The notes under the pieces are model-generated. The model worked only from the letters and a program-made list of their open reading frames with translations. It had not been told where the DNA came from and searched no databases. Source: Candidatus Atribacteria bacterium (GTDB lineage: Bacteria; Atribacterota; Phoenicimicrobiia; Phoenicimicrobiales; Stramentimicrobiaceae). Taken from it: a stretch of DNA of 43,066 nt. Below, piece after piece: positions 1 through 8,591 of the stretch (its first letter is position 1; every line of letters begins with the position of its first letter). The stretch lies in assembly GCA_018402425.1 (NCBI GenBank), contig JAGYIZ010000015.1:1-43066 (forward strand). The letters run 5' to 3'. The translations under genes were made by a program, and so were the position numbers.

Positions 1-1276
1 TTTTGGAAACATAAATATCCGCAAAACTTGCAAATTCAGGTAATGGTCCTCCTATTAATGGCATAGCCCAGCGGATATAATTATCAGTAACGTCATCCTT
101 GCTGGGTGCTATCCAATCTTTTGGAAATTCTCTTTCTGAATTTGCAACAACATCCAATGGAACTTTATCAAATTTTACGCTATATTTAGATTGTGGATTT
201 CTGATAATAGTTGCCATGTAACCATTTTGTCCTTCTAATGCCAGTTTCGCAGAATAAGAACCTACCTGGTATGCCTCTTCCCGATCAACTTCTGAAACGT
301 AGGCATTCTCTCTTCTCTGTCGGGTACCCGGATTTTCCGAGCGAGCAATACCGGGAACCACCAAACGACTGTTAGCTCTGCCCTGTTCATCTTTTTTGTC
401 CTGACCGTTCAGGTAGTTTATTAGTAATTTCCCTACTGTGGATCCGCTGGCACTGAACTGAGCATGACCAAAACTATCTTTTAAGACTGATAAATCACCC
501 AGGTTAACCCCTTCTCCGATAACGACAATACAACGTCCGGACTCTTTTAGCTGCCTGTTGACACTCTCTGCTATAAATTCTAAATTAGACTTACTATCAT
601 CCTTAGAGAGAGCTTCGGGTAAAAATACCTTAAGCGGCATTTCTCTTTTTGGGTCTGCCAAACGAGCTGCAGCCGGAATAAAGCCAATCTTTCTACCCAT
701 GACTGTAATAACCAGCACTGGGTCACTGGTATAACTTGCTTTATTCTCTTCATTTGCCTCCAAGATATTAATGGCTAAATTTCTGGCAACACTACCATAG
801 CCGGGGTCATGATCACAAATGGCAAAAGTACCGTCAGATTGCAGTGTGCCACCTACATCATTATCAATAGTCTTGGGCATACCAACGGCAATTAAATTCA
901 ATCCCTGTTCCCGGGCAACCATGCTTACCTTATGGGCAGTATCCATGGAATCATTGCCACCGCAATAGAAAAAATAACCTACATTTTGTTTTTTAAAAAC
1001 TTCAACAATTCTATTTAAGTCTTCATCGCTCTTTATTTTATAACGACAGCTCCCCAGTGTACCTGCGGAGGGTGTCTGTGATAATAATTCAATTTGATGA
1101 TCATCCTGAGCAGAAATATCAAGCAACTCTTCATTAAGCACTCCCAGGATTCCCATTTTGGCACCCAATATACGATCTACCTTATTTGATTCCATAAGTA
1201 CATCTATGGCACCCTTAACAGTATTATTAATCACTGAAGTAGGTCCACCGGATTGGGCAATAACAACATTTGGCAT
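1..1276 (-). CDS. pfp: Diphosphate-dependent 6-phosphofructokinase (3' end beyond the window edge)
   Basis: Phosphofructokinase-family protein that interconverts fructose-6-P and fructose-1,6-bisphosphate in the cytoplasm. The reverse-strand translation begins MPNVVIAQSGGPTSVINNT and carries GGNDS at residues 106-110 and PKTIDND at 134-140. A lysine in PKTIDND (ATP enzymes have PGTIDND) and a non-GGDGS phosphate loop are the usual marks of pyrophosphate-dependent enzymes, so PPi is the inferred donor. An MGRKIGF motif follows near residue 200. The ATG at 1276 has an AGGAGGGA ribosome binding site. About 425 residues are visible and the C-terminus runs off the left edge. It is the last visible member of the uronate/gnd gene row, 151 bp below the LarA-like gene. 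Family is certain; PPi use is likely. Confidence 0.88.
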   Translation of the reverse strand, partial: MPNVVIAQSGGPTSVINNTVKGAIDVLMESNKVDRILGAKMGILGVLNEELLDISAQDDHQIELLSQTPSAGTLGSCRYKIKSDEDLNRIVEVFKKQNVGYFFYCGGNDSMDTAHKVSMVAREQGLNLIAVGMPKTIDNDVGGTLQSDGTFAICDHDPGYGSVARNLAINILEANEENKASYTSDPVLVITVMGRKIGFIPAAARLADPKREMPLKVFLPEALSKDDSKSNLEFIAESVNRQLKESGRCIVVIGEGVNLGDLSVLKDSFGHAQFSASGSTVGKLLINYLNGQDKKDEQGRANSRLVVPGIARSENPGTRQRRENAYVSEVDREEAYQVGSYSAKLALEGQNGYMATIIRNPQSKYSVKFDKVPLDVVANSEREFPKDWIAPSKDDVTDNYIRWAMPLIGGPLPEFASFADIYVSK

Positions 1277-1427
1277 TTTGATCCCTCCTATCTCAAAAAA
1301 GTTTTTAGTTTTTTTTATTGCATACAATTTAATTATTTATTATCTACTAACTATCAATTGTTATCTAATAAATGAAAGCTATACGCTATACATAATAATA
1401 CTGTACATAGAGTCTTTTCTTTAATGA

Positions 1428-2720
1428 TTAACTATTTTTTAATTTATATAAATACTTTCCGCCATGTTCAATCCAAATGCGTTTGGAAGATGTAAAATCT
1501 TCTCTTCGGATAGTAGCTGGATCACGATAACCAAGACCGACTTTATGACAAACATCTTCTGGTATCCCCGTAGCAAGGGTTACCTGAAAATCACAATTTT
1601 CCTCCTTGGTTTTTAAGTCATATTTACCTGAACCCCGAACGTTGATAACATGAGCAGCAACATTACGTGAAAAATCCGGAAATTTCTTAACGTATTGAAG
1701 AACATATTCTTTACAGTGATACCCTATCTCTTTAATGCTTTTTTCCATCTCTTTTTGAGAATGAAAACATTGAATATGAGGAGCATAAATAATGACTTCT
1801 CCTCCCGAGGCCATTACACCTGGATATTGCAATTTATAGGAACCCTTCCCTGCTGTCCAAATCTCGTCATAGCATATATCCATCACTTGGACTGCCTGTT
1901 CAATTGGATCCTCAATATAAACAATGTGAATTTGAGAACTGGCACTGGCAGCTGCCTCGTAAGCTTCAGTAAAACCATCAAACCCCACTCCAGAATATAA
2001 GCCCTTAGGAATAATTTTATTATCTTTGCCTTCCTCAAAAACCATATCAAAAGAAACTACCGGCGCTTTGATGGCTTTAAAAATATAAGAAGACCCTTCA
2101 TTAATTACCTTTCTGGCAGGATTATCTACGGAACCAATGATATTCGGAATACCAACCAGCACAGCAGACCAGTGTAATAAATCAATAACTGTTGGTCCGG
2201 AAATTCCCGGGAAAAATACCTTTAATCCTCCCGCATAACCGGCTGCTTCATGGGGAGAAGTGCCAGTTAAAGTAATAATTAAATCATAATCTTCTACAAT
2301 AAGCTTATTCACAACAACGGGAATAGATTGATTGAGTTCATTCCTGGTCTGTTCTGAAACAAAAGTAGAAGCAATTTCCCCAACTGTGATTAACTGTTCT
2401 GGCTGGTCAAATTGGTGATTGTATAAATGGTTAAAAATTAAGTCATTTTCCCTATCTAATCCTAACTTGACTTTTATCTCCTGTTCGGTCATCTTACGAT
2501 GTGTACCACCAGCATTAAGACCATCGATTCGGGTCATTTGTTTCTTTTTCAATTCTCGGTAAATCATTGGAACCAGTTTATCTGTATAGTCAACCCGGGT
2601 ATAATCCGGATGAATTAACAGAACTTTTTTCACTGGAGAAAAGTCTTTCAGCGTTTCCCTTACCATATTTTCTAATTGAATATCCGTCAATTCCCCTTTA
2701 AGATCCTCTATTTTTAACAT
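1428..2720 (-). CDS. LarA-family nickel-dependent hydroxyacid racemase/epimerase (candidate gluconate/mannonate 2-epimerase)
   Basis: 430-residue protein of the lactate racemase LarA superfamily (DUF2088). Visible hallmarks are HPDYTRVD near the N-terminus (37-44), GGTHRK (71-76), and the block with His157, Lys167 and His183. The 10- and 16-residue gaps are the spacing of His174, Lys184 and His200 in Lactobacillus LarA, where the Lys binds the nickel-pincer cofactor. Family members racemise or epimerise the C2 of 2-hydroxyacids, and some act on sugar acids such as gluconate. It lies between gnd and pfp and downstream of uxaE-uxuB, so D-mannonate/D-gluconate C2 epimerisation is an attractive inferred role. 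Cofactor-making larB, larC and larE are not in the window. The RBS is GGAGGGG before ATG 2720. Family is sure; substrate is unproven. Confidence 0.85.
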   Translation of the reverse strand: MLKIEDLKGELTDIQLENMVRETLKDFSPVKKVLLIHPDYTRVDYTDKLVPMIYRELKKKQMTRIDGLNAGGTHRKMTEQEIKVKLGLDRENDLIFNHLYNHQFDQPEQLITVGEIASTFVSEQTRNELNQSIPVVVNKLIVEDYDLIITLTGTSPHEAAGYAGGLKVFFPGISGPTVIDLLHWSAVLVGIPNIIGSVDNPARKVINEGSSYIFKAIKAPVVSFDMVFEEGKDNKIIPKGLYSGVGFDGFTEAYEAAASASSQIHIVYIEDPIEQAVQVMDICYDEIWTAGKGSYKLQYPGVMASGGEVIIYAPHIQCFHSQKEMEKSIKEIGYHCKEYVLQYVKKFPDFSRNVAAHVINVRGSGKYDLKTKEENCDFQVTLATGIPEDVCHKVGLGYRDPATIRREDFTSSKRIWIEHGGKYLYKLKNS

Positions 2721-2791
2721 AGTATCCCCTCCAGATTGGGCATCTTTACTGTTGAAATAATTCTAAATTTGTATTTTACGATATACGAATT

Positions 2792-4282
2792 TTATGACCA
2801 TTCCTCTTCCGGACGTCCGGGAAGCATCCATTGTGTATGAAATTCCTTCCATTGTTTATCTTTATTGAGAATCATCTCGGGATTATCCATATCTTTCAGT
2901 TTAAAATAACCATGTGCACCAAAGAAATCCCTTTGGATTGCTGTTACCTGTGCAGAAACCATAGTCGGGCTTCCCAGCTGTAATATGTAATCAAAAGAAC
3001 CATCCATTGTAGGTATAGGAACTCCTGCACTGTGGGCAATACCAATAAATTGTGCTAATTTAGAAAGATTATTTTTTACCACATCCAGAAAACGCGGTGC
3101 CACAAGTAAACTTAATAACTTCGGATTGTCCTGATAAACTTTGGTAATCTCATCTAAAAACTGAGCCCTGATAATGCAACCGGCACGCCATCCCTCAACA
3201 ATATTCTTAAGATTTAAATTAAAGTTATATTTTTCGGATGCTGCCTGTAATAAGGCCATTCCCTGGGCATAAGAAGATAGCTTGGCCAAATAGAGAGCAT
3301 CATGAGCTATTCCGACTAATTCTTCCCGATTAATATCTTTATTTATCTCTCTATAGGAAGGTATTTTCTTGGAAAGTTGGAGTCTCAAGTCTTTATCCTG
3401 AGACATTTCTCTGGAAAATACTGCTGCTGTAATTGTGGGAATAGGAACCAAGAGTTCCAATGCACTCTGGACAGTCCAGGTTCCGGTACCTTTCATTCGG
3501 GTAATGTCTGCTACTAAATCAACCAGAGAATTATTTTTGCCTTTATCTTTTTCTTTCATACTTTCTGCGGTAATCTCAATTAGATAAGAAGACAAAACAT
3601 CATCCTCGTTATTCCATTTTTCTATGATTTCGGCTATCTCTTCTGAAGTTAAACCCAGGGCCTTTTTAAATGTCCAGACACATTCACCGATTAGCTGCAT
3701 ATCTCCATATTCAATTCCGTTATGAATCATCTTTACATAATGTCCGGCACCATGTGGGCCAATATAAGATACACAGGGCTTGTTATCTAGAGCCTTTGCC
3801 GATATTTTCTCAAATAAATCCTGAACCAGATTATAGGCTTCTTTTTGACCGCCAGGCATCATTGCCGGTCCCTTCAGCGCTCCTTCTTCACCACCTGATA
3901 TACCGGTACCGATAAACAGAAATCCTTTTCCTTCCAAATATTGATTACGTCTTATGGTATCTTTGAAAAATGAATTACCACTATCAATAATTAAATCACC
4001 TTTATCCATTAATGGAATTATTTTTTCAATGAAATCATCTACTGCCTGCCCAGCTTTTACAAGCAGGATAACTTTTCTAGGCCTTTCCAGGGAATCAACA
4101 AATTCTTCCAGAGAATAGGTTGGTTGAATTTTTTTATCCTGTATCTTATCCTGAGCAAATTTCTCTGTCTTAGAGGCAGTCCTGTTGTAAACAGAAACGA
4201 AATATCCTTTATCTTCCATGTTCAAGGCCAGGTTCTGCCCCATCACACCTAAACCTACTAATCCTATCTGTGATTTTTGCAT
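2792..4282 (-). CDS. gnd: 6-phosphogluconate dehydrogenase, decarboxylating (NADP-type)
   Basis: Converts 6-phosphogluconate to ribulose-5-phosphate, CO2 and NADPH in the oxidative pentose phosphate pathway. The 496-residue protein has the Rossmann GLGVMG (10-15), NRT at 33-35 (an Arg after the second strand, typical of NADP enzymes), SGG at 129-131, and the catalytic Lys184 and Glu191 in a HYVKMIHNGIEY block. C-terminal helices and a GSFDYILQLG segment are complete. Length is normal for the long homodimeric form. The start ATG 4282 has AAAGGAGG. A 172-bp spacer with short repeats separates it from uxuB upstream, and 71 bp separate it from the LarA-like gene downstream. Its place inside a uronate operon is unusual and suggests that gluconate is made there. 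Confidence 0.95.
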   Translation of the reverse strand: MQKSQIGLVGLGVMGQNLALNMEDKGYFVSVYNRTASKTEKFAQDKIQDKKIQPTYSLEEFVDSLERPRKVILLVKAGQAVDDFIEKIIPLMDKGDLIIDSGNSFFKDTIRRNQYLEGKGFLFIGTGISGGEEGALKGPAMMPGGQKEAYNLVQDLFEKISAKALDNKPCVSYIGPHGAGHYVKMIHNGIEYGDMQLIGECVWTFKKALGLTSEEIAEIIEKWNNEDDVLSSYLIEITAESMKEKDKGKNNSLVDLVADITRMKGTGTWTVQSALELLVPIPTITAAVFSREMSQDKDLRLQLSKKIPSYREINKDINREELVGIAHDALYLAKLSSYAQGMALLQAASEKYNFNLNLKNIVEGWRAGCIIRAQFLDEITKVYQDNPKLLSLLVAPRFLDVVKNNLSKLAQFIGIAHSAGVPIPTMDGSFDYILQLGSPTMVSAQVTAIQRDFFGAHGYFKLKDMDNPEMILNKDKQWKEFHTQWMLPGRPEEEWS

Positions 4283-4299
4283 TTAAATACCTCCTTTAT

Positions 4300-4452
4300 A
4301 TAAGTTTTTCGTTTATAGTTTTTGGTTTTTAGTTTTTAGTCAAAAACCAGTACATATACATTTCATCTATCCTGGCAGTATTTTTAACTCATTACTCCTC
4401 ACTCATTACTTATATGTCTGACTCGATACCCGATACTCACGACTCGATACTG
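4300..4452. repeat. Intergenic spacer built of short degenerate repeats
   Basis: The gnd-uxuB spacer holds three successive runs of short imperfect repeats. The first is a heptad-like series of TTTTTAGT/TTTTTGGT units (about 4305-4340). The second is an ACTCATTACTCCTC / ACTCATTACT pair (about 4388-4410). The third is CTCGATAC repeated around 4421-4451 with a shortened CGATAC unit between. The gnd ribosome binding site follows at the 4283-4300 end. No gene, promoter or terminator is convincing here. Function is unknown. Confidence 0.5.
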
Positions 4453-4454
4453 AT

Positions 4455-5279
4455 TTATACTCCCGAAAAGGCACTGAACCCGCCATCAATCGGAACAACA
4501 ATCCCTGTTACAAAACGAGCAGCGTCAGACGCTAACCAGACACAGGCACCAATTAGATCCTCAGGATTTCCAAATTGAGCCATTGGCGTATGATCAATTA
4601 TAGACTTTCCTCGTGGTGTTAACTCTCCATCTTTATCAGTAAGCAAAAATCGATTCTGGTTTGTTAAAAAGAAACCTGGAGCTAAAGCATTAACCCGAAG
4701 TTTAGTATTATATTCCTGGGCAAAATGCACAGCCAGCCATTGGGTAAAATTACTTACCGCTGCTTTGGCTGCCGAATAACCCGGAATTCTTGTCAATGGA
4801 CGAAAAGCATTCATAGAAGAAATATTTATAATAGTCCCTCCTTCGGGGTTATTTATCATATCTCTGCCAAATACCTGGGATGGAAGTATAGCCCCACCGA
4901 AAAGATTAAGACCGATTACTTTTTCCAGAGCATCTAGTGGTAAATCAAAGAATGAGAGTTCATCAGAGGTAGTTGCTTCCTTTTTATTACCTCCGGCAGC
5001 ATTGATTAATATATCTATCTGATTAAAATCTTTAAAAATTTCTTCTTTACTGGCTTTGATTTTCTCGGTATCCATTACATTCATATAATAACCCCTGGCA
5101 TCAACTCCCTGTTCCTGCAGTTTATTCACCAGATTTTTGGTATCAGCGATATCAGCAATAGCAATTCTGGCACCGGCATGACCAAGTCCTTCAGCAATTA
5201 CCGAACCCAATACTCCGGCACCGCCGGTTATAACAACCGATTTCCCTTCTAGGCTAAATCTTTGTAATATGTCTTTCAT
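4455..5279 (-). CDS. uxuB: SDR-type D-mannonate oxidoreductase (fructuronate reductase)
   Basis: 274-residue short-chain dehydrogenase that probably reduces D-fructuronate to D-mannonate with NAD(P)H. It shows TGGAGVLG (18-25), NAAGG (93-97), Ser154/155, Tyr168 and Lys172 (YSAAK), and a C-terminal VPIDGGFSAFSGV. The N-terminal F-SLEGK-V-ITGGAGVLG pattern and length match the Bacillus YjmF and Thermotoga SDR-type UxuB enzymes rather than long-chain enterobacterial UxuB. It lies 27 bp downstream of uxaE, whose product, fructuronate, would be its substrate. The RBS AGGAGGAG precedes ATG 5279. A gluconate 5-dehydrogenase-like activity cannot be excluded from sequence alone, but the context favours mannonate. 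Confidence 0.85.
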   Translation of the reverse strand: MKDILQRFSLEGKSVVITGGAGVLGSVIAEGLGHAGARIAIADIADTKNLVNKLQEQGVDARGYYMNVMDTEKIKASKEEIFKDFNQIDILINAAGGNKKEATTSDELSFFDLPLDALEKVIGLNLFGGAILPSQVFGRDMINNPEGGTIINISSMNAFRPLTRIPGYSAAKAAVSNFTQWLAVHFAQEYNTKLRVNALAPGFFLTNQNRFLLTDKDGELTPRGKSIIDHTPMAQFGNPEDLIGACVWLASDAARFVTGIVVPIDGGFSAFSGV

Positions 5280-5306
5280 AAAACTCCTCCTGAATTTTCA
5301 AATATG

Positions 5307-6806
5307 CTAAAGGTTTAACAATTCTAAATGATGTCTAATATGTTTGGTAACATTTTCATAATGTATATCTTCATTCTCAAATAAGACTTTATAGATTCTA
5401 TCTTTAAACCTATATCTATTTAAACTATCTTTTTCCCGTAAAATCGAACCATAGGTTATATGAATTAATTGACGGGCATTATTATCTGAAAAAAGATTGA
5501 TCAATTCTTTATCTTTTAATTTCGTAATATCGGGAATTTTTTCTAAATCAGTAGATAGGAGGTAGGAAAAACTATCTTTCTCAAAGCATTGTAAGGCAAA
5601 TTCATGTATCTCACGGTACAGTACAGGGTCGCAAACAACTATTGCTTTTACCGCCTCCAGCCAACTGGTTCCCGCTGTTTTTACATGAAAATATCCGCCG
5701 GATTCCTCTGCAAAGATAGGATAAATTGAGAATTTATCACTTCCGGAATGGAGAGATAATTTATATCCTCCCATTTCAGCAGCTATCTGGCAATGCACTT
5801 TGAACTCCTCACGAAAAATATCAACATCTCCAATATAATCAATACCTTTTTCCCAATCCCCTATATAATGAGGAGCAATATTCTGGAAATCAACCCCTTT
5901 GTGATGTAATTCTAATGCAATCCATAAATGTGCCAGTGGAGAAGTTGGCTTTGGTGTTTCATCAATAGAAACCTCAAGTTCAAAATCCTCTTTATGGTTT
6001 TGCTTTAGATGTTGATAACATTTTTCGACATGTTTGATAGCTTCTCCATAGGTAAGTACTATTTCTGCCAGACTATCCTGAGTAAAAGTCAATTTATGAT
6101 TTCCTATCTGATAATCTTTATTAAGATATCTATTCTCTATATCGTCTTTTTCTGGTAATTGCTGATATTTTTTCCTTAACTCGTCTTTATCGAGTTTGAG
6201 AACATTATCATTGATATGGTCTGAAGGGTCTATCGTATAAAATGTAAAACCACAATCAATAGCCTTCTGCAGGTTCTTCAGATCTTTAACATGATCTGCA
6301 TCAGCACCAAATTTACCTTCATATCCTACCTCAAAACAACCCCAAATTGCATTATCCAATACTTTTTGCCAATTACTTTCGGTTCTTTCCATTTCCCTTA
6401 CCGATTGCTGGGCTAAAACCGGGAAAATATTTTTGCCTTCAAAGGCTTGAATATGAGCTGGTGTGGCAATGCCCAACCGATCTCCGGTACCGAAGGAAGG
6501 TTTCATACCGGTAGTAGATGCTTTGAGATAAGGTAGTATCTTTTGCAATTTTTCCAGATTATGTCTTTCTAAGGGGCATATTTGAAATAAAAGATTTTCT
6601 CCATTATTAATCATCTTTTCTTGATCAGAATTAAAATCTGATTCTTTCACTTTTGCCGGCAAACCTGCCACCACCAGGTATTTTTTTTTATTATCTTTTA
6701 CTATAAAGAAAACTTGACCTTTTTTCTCTTTAAACGAATCAGAATAAATATCATATTTATTCTGGAAACTTTTCGTAAAAAAATCTATAATCTCTCTTTT
6801 TATCAT
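5307..6806 (-). CDS. uxaE: Tagaturonate/fructuronate epimerase
   Basis: 499-residue protein of the UxaE family described from Thermotoga maritima, which epimerises D-tagaturonate to D-fructuronate and so feeds galacturonate into the glucuronate branch. Recognisable segments are SFGTGDRLGIATPAH, FGADADHVKDL, the SIDETPKPTSPLAH block, and the LSLHSGSDKFSIYP block. His, Asp and Glu residues in these blocks are the likely metal ligands (inferred). The frame stays open to 6974, but ATG 6806 has AAGGAG six bases upstream, and the upstream extension reads through the 3' end of the broken uxaC, so 6806 is chosen. It follows that uxaC remnant by 44 bp and precedes uxuB by 27 bp. Confidence 0.88.
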   Translation of the reverse strand: MIKREIIDFFTKSFQNKYDIYSDSFKEKKGQVFFIVKDNKKKYLVVAGLPAKVKESDFNSDQEKMINNGENLLFQICPLERHNLEKLQKILPYLKASTTGMKPSFGTGDRLGIATPAHIQAFEGKNIFPVLAQQSVREMERTESNWQKVLDNAIWGCFEVGYEGKFGADADHVKDLKNLQKAIDCGFTFYTIDPSDHINDNVLKLDKDELRKKYQQLPEKDDIENRYLNKDYQIGNHKLTFTQDSLAEIVLTYGEAIKHVEKCYQHLKQNHKEDFELEVSIDETPKPTSPLAHLWIALELHHKGVDFQNIAPHYIGDWEKGIDYIGDVDIFREEFKVHCQIAAEMGGYKLSLHSGSDKFSIYPIFAEESGGYFHVKTAGTSWLEAVKAIVVCDPVLYREIHEFALQCFEKDSFSYLLSTDLEKIPDITKLKDKELINLFSDNNARQLIHITYGSILREKDSLNRYRFKDRIYKVLFENEDIHYENVTKHIRHHLELLNL

Positions 6807-6850
6807 TCTGTTCTCCTTCATCATCATAAGATAAAATGGACAGAGAAATC

Positions 6851-8290
6851 TTACAAAAAATTCTCCAGTCCAAAAATATTTATTTGATTTTCTACCATCA
6901 GACCTTTTACTGCACGGATAGCTCCCTCTTTGGAAATAGCACCGGTAGACCACAATTTTCCCAATGCACGACAAATAACCCGATCAAAAACCTCAAAACG
7001 GCTACCTTCTGATAATATTTTTCTACCATCACAAACAGGGCCTCCGCTGGAAGACCACAGTGAAGCAGAAATAAGGTGCAATAAATAATGTTCCATATTA
7101 TAAATATTATCATTTTGCCACCAGGGAAAGCCAGTATGAACTCGAGGGAACACTCTTTCTAACATTAGGTTAGTATGAAAGAAAACATGATTCAGAGGAT
7201 ATAAAACTAAATGTCCTTCATTCTCATTTTTACCACTAAAAAACTTACCTAATAGAGGTTTCAAATTGGAAACAATATTAACCTGTTCTGCAGCCACATC
7301 ACCACCTATATCAGCACCCCAATTACGAAATAGATATTCATTGGCATTTCTTACTGCACCATAGTGAATCTGTGTTACCATACCCATTTCTTGATTCATT
7401 GCACAAAACTGGTGCATCATATAGGAGATAAATTCCTTTGTTTCATTTGAATTAAGGTTAAATTTTTCTCGTTTTTCATAGACCTGACGAAAAATATTTT
7501 CTGCTCTTTTCTTATCAACATCCAAACCATAGGGTTCTAATAAGCCATGATCACTGGCCTTAGCTCCCATACTGGCAAAATAAGCATGTCTTTGCCTTAA
7601 TGCCTCCACTAATCCGTCAAGGGTAATATCCTGATTGGTTAACTGACAAATATTCTCTACATTTATTCTCAATTCTCATCAAATATGTTACAATATGCAT
7701 CCGGACGAAAAGTTGGGAAGAAGTCAGATCAGGAAAACTTCTTGGACTCTTTGCTTGATATTACCAAATCATCACATGGATCATCTGTAGTACAAATCAG
7801 ACAGGCATTTATCCTCTTAAATATATTTTGTGGTAAAAATGATTCCTGTTTTAATTGTTTTACTGGTAATATTCCAAATTTTTCACCTGTTTCTTCGCTC
7901 AATAAATCTTCAATGCCGAACATTCTTTTAGGTCAAGATGCATCCATTGATGAACATGATTGCCTTCAAGCTGTGGGAAAATCTTAGCAAGAGCCATCCA
8001 TTTATCATAATCAGAAATTTCAGGATCTCAGGGCAAGTGACTGAGAAAGCCATTTACACTTCATATTCTTCTAAGATAATATAATGGTCATTGTTTTTAT
8101 ATTTCTCTTTATCTTAGAATTTCTGCTCTCAGATGTTGGGAAATGGTTGGTTTTCTATAATCTGTCTTAAATTGTGATGGGTGTGAACATCAATGAATTC
8201 CCACTTTTTCTCAGAAAGGAATTGCATAATCAAAATAAAGTTTTGGGCTTCCTTTGCTATCAAGTAACCAATTTTAGCTAAATAATGACT
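6851..8290 (-). pseudogene. uxaC: Broken uronate isomerase (second uxaC copy)
   Basis: A complete but frameshifted uronate isomerase. Reading the minus strand from about 8290, pieces appear in order in different frames: KLYFDYA, then FIDVHTHHNLRQII, then a TGA where other UxaC proteins have Trp (PFPNI-stop). Next come KWMALAKIFPQLEGNHVHQWMH, then MFGIEDLL through CTTDDPCDDL (7729-7923), then FPTFRPDAY, then a long intact C-terminal part of about 273 codons (6851-7672) with SDHGLLEPYG and the WW-N-MEHYL region. Several 1-base shifts are needed, one at an A run before MFGIED. The intact copy at 10041-11408 is a clearly divergent paralogue, not a recent duplicate. This copy sits directly upstream of uxaE. 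Confidence 0.85.
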
Positions 8291-8349
8291 GAATCTTCCA
8301 ATATTTCCTCTATTTTCCCATGAAAAATTATGATACTAATTAATTTTAG

Positions 8350-8590
8350 TTATTTACCTAAACATTTGTCAATAAACCAATTAGTTACTGCAGCCGATTC
8401 ACCGTTACTGGGGCATTATACAGCTCCAAATTTCATTCTGAAAATTTTGAATCAATGGTTGCTGAATATGAACTGGATTGTCATAGGGTAACTCTTTGTA
8501 CTGGTTCCCTACTTTTAGTATTTTTAATATATTAATATTTAATTGTACTATTTTATCCAAGGAATATATTTTTGTATTTTTAACCATATT
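8350..8590 (-). pseudogene. Remnant of a Gfo/Idh/MocA oxidoreductase C-terminus
   Basis: Only the last ~75 codons of a Gfo/Idh/MocA sugar oxidoreductase can be read, in shifting frames: YKELPYDNPVHIQQPLIQ, then a CPSTGESAA-like stretch with stops, then TNWFIDK and a TAA at 8350. The same C-terminal block at about 21690-21850 shares most of its bases with this one, so they are related paralogues. The 5' part is absent. The remnant is squeezed between the GH4 gene (stop at 8592) and the broken uxaC. Confidence 0.65.
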
Positions 8591-8591
8591 G

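Noticed and set aside
6807-6974. N-terminal extension of uxaE to an upstream ATG at 6974
   Set aside because: The extension reads through the 3' end of the broken uxaC in another frame, looks nothing like UxaE, and ATG 6806 has a proper AAGGAG site.
7685-7987. Plus-strand 100-codon open frame
   Set aside because: It is the antisense of the broken uxaC, whose minus-strand pieces match a known family in order; the other plus-strand frames up to 38.7 kb are likewise shadows.
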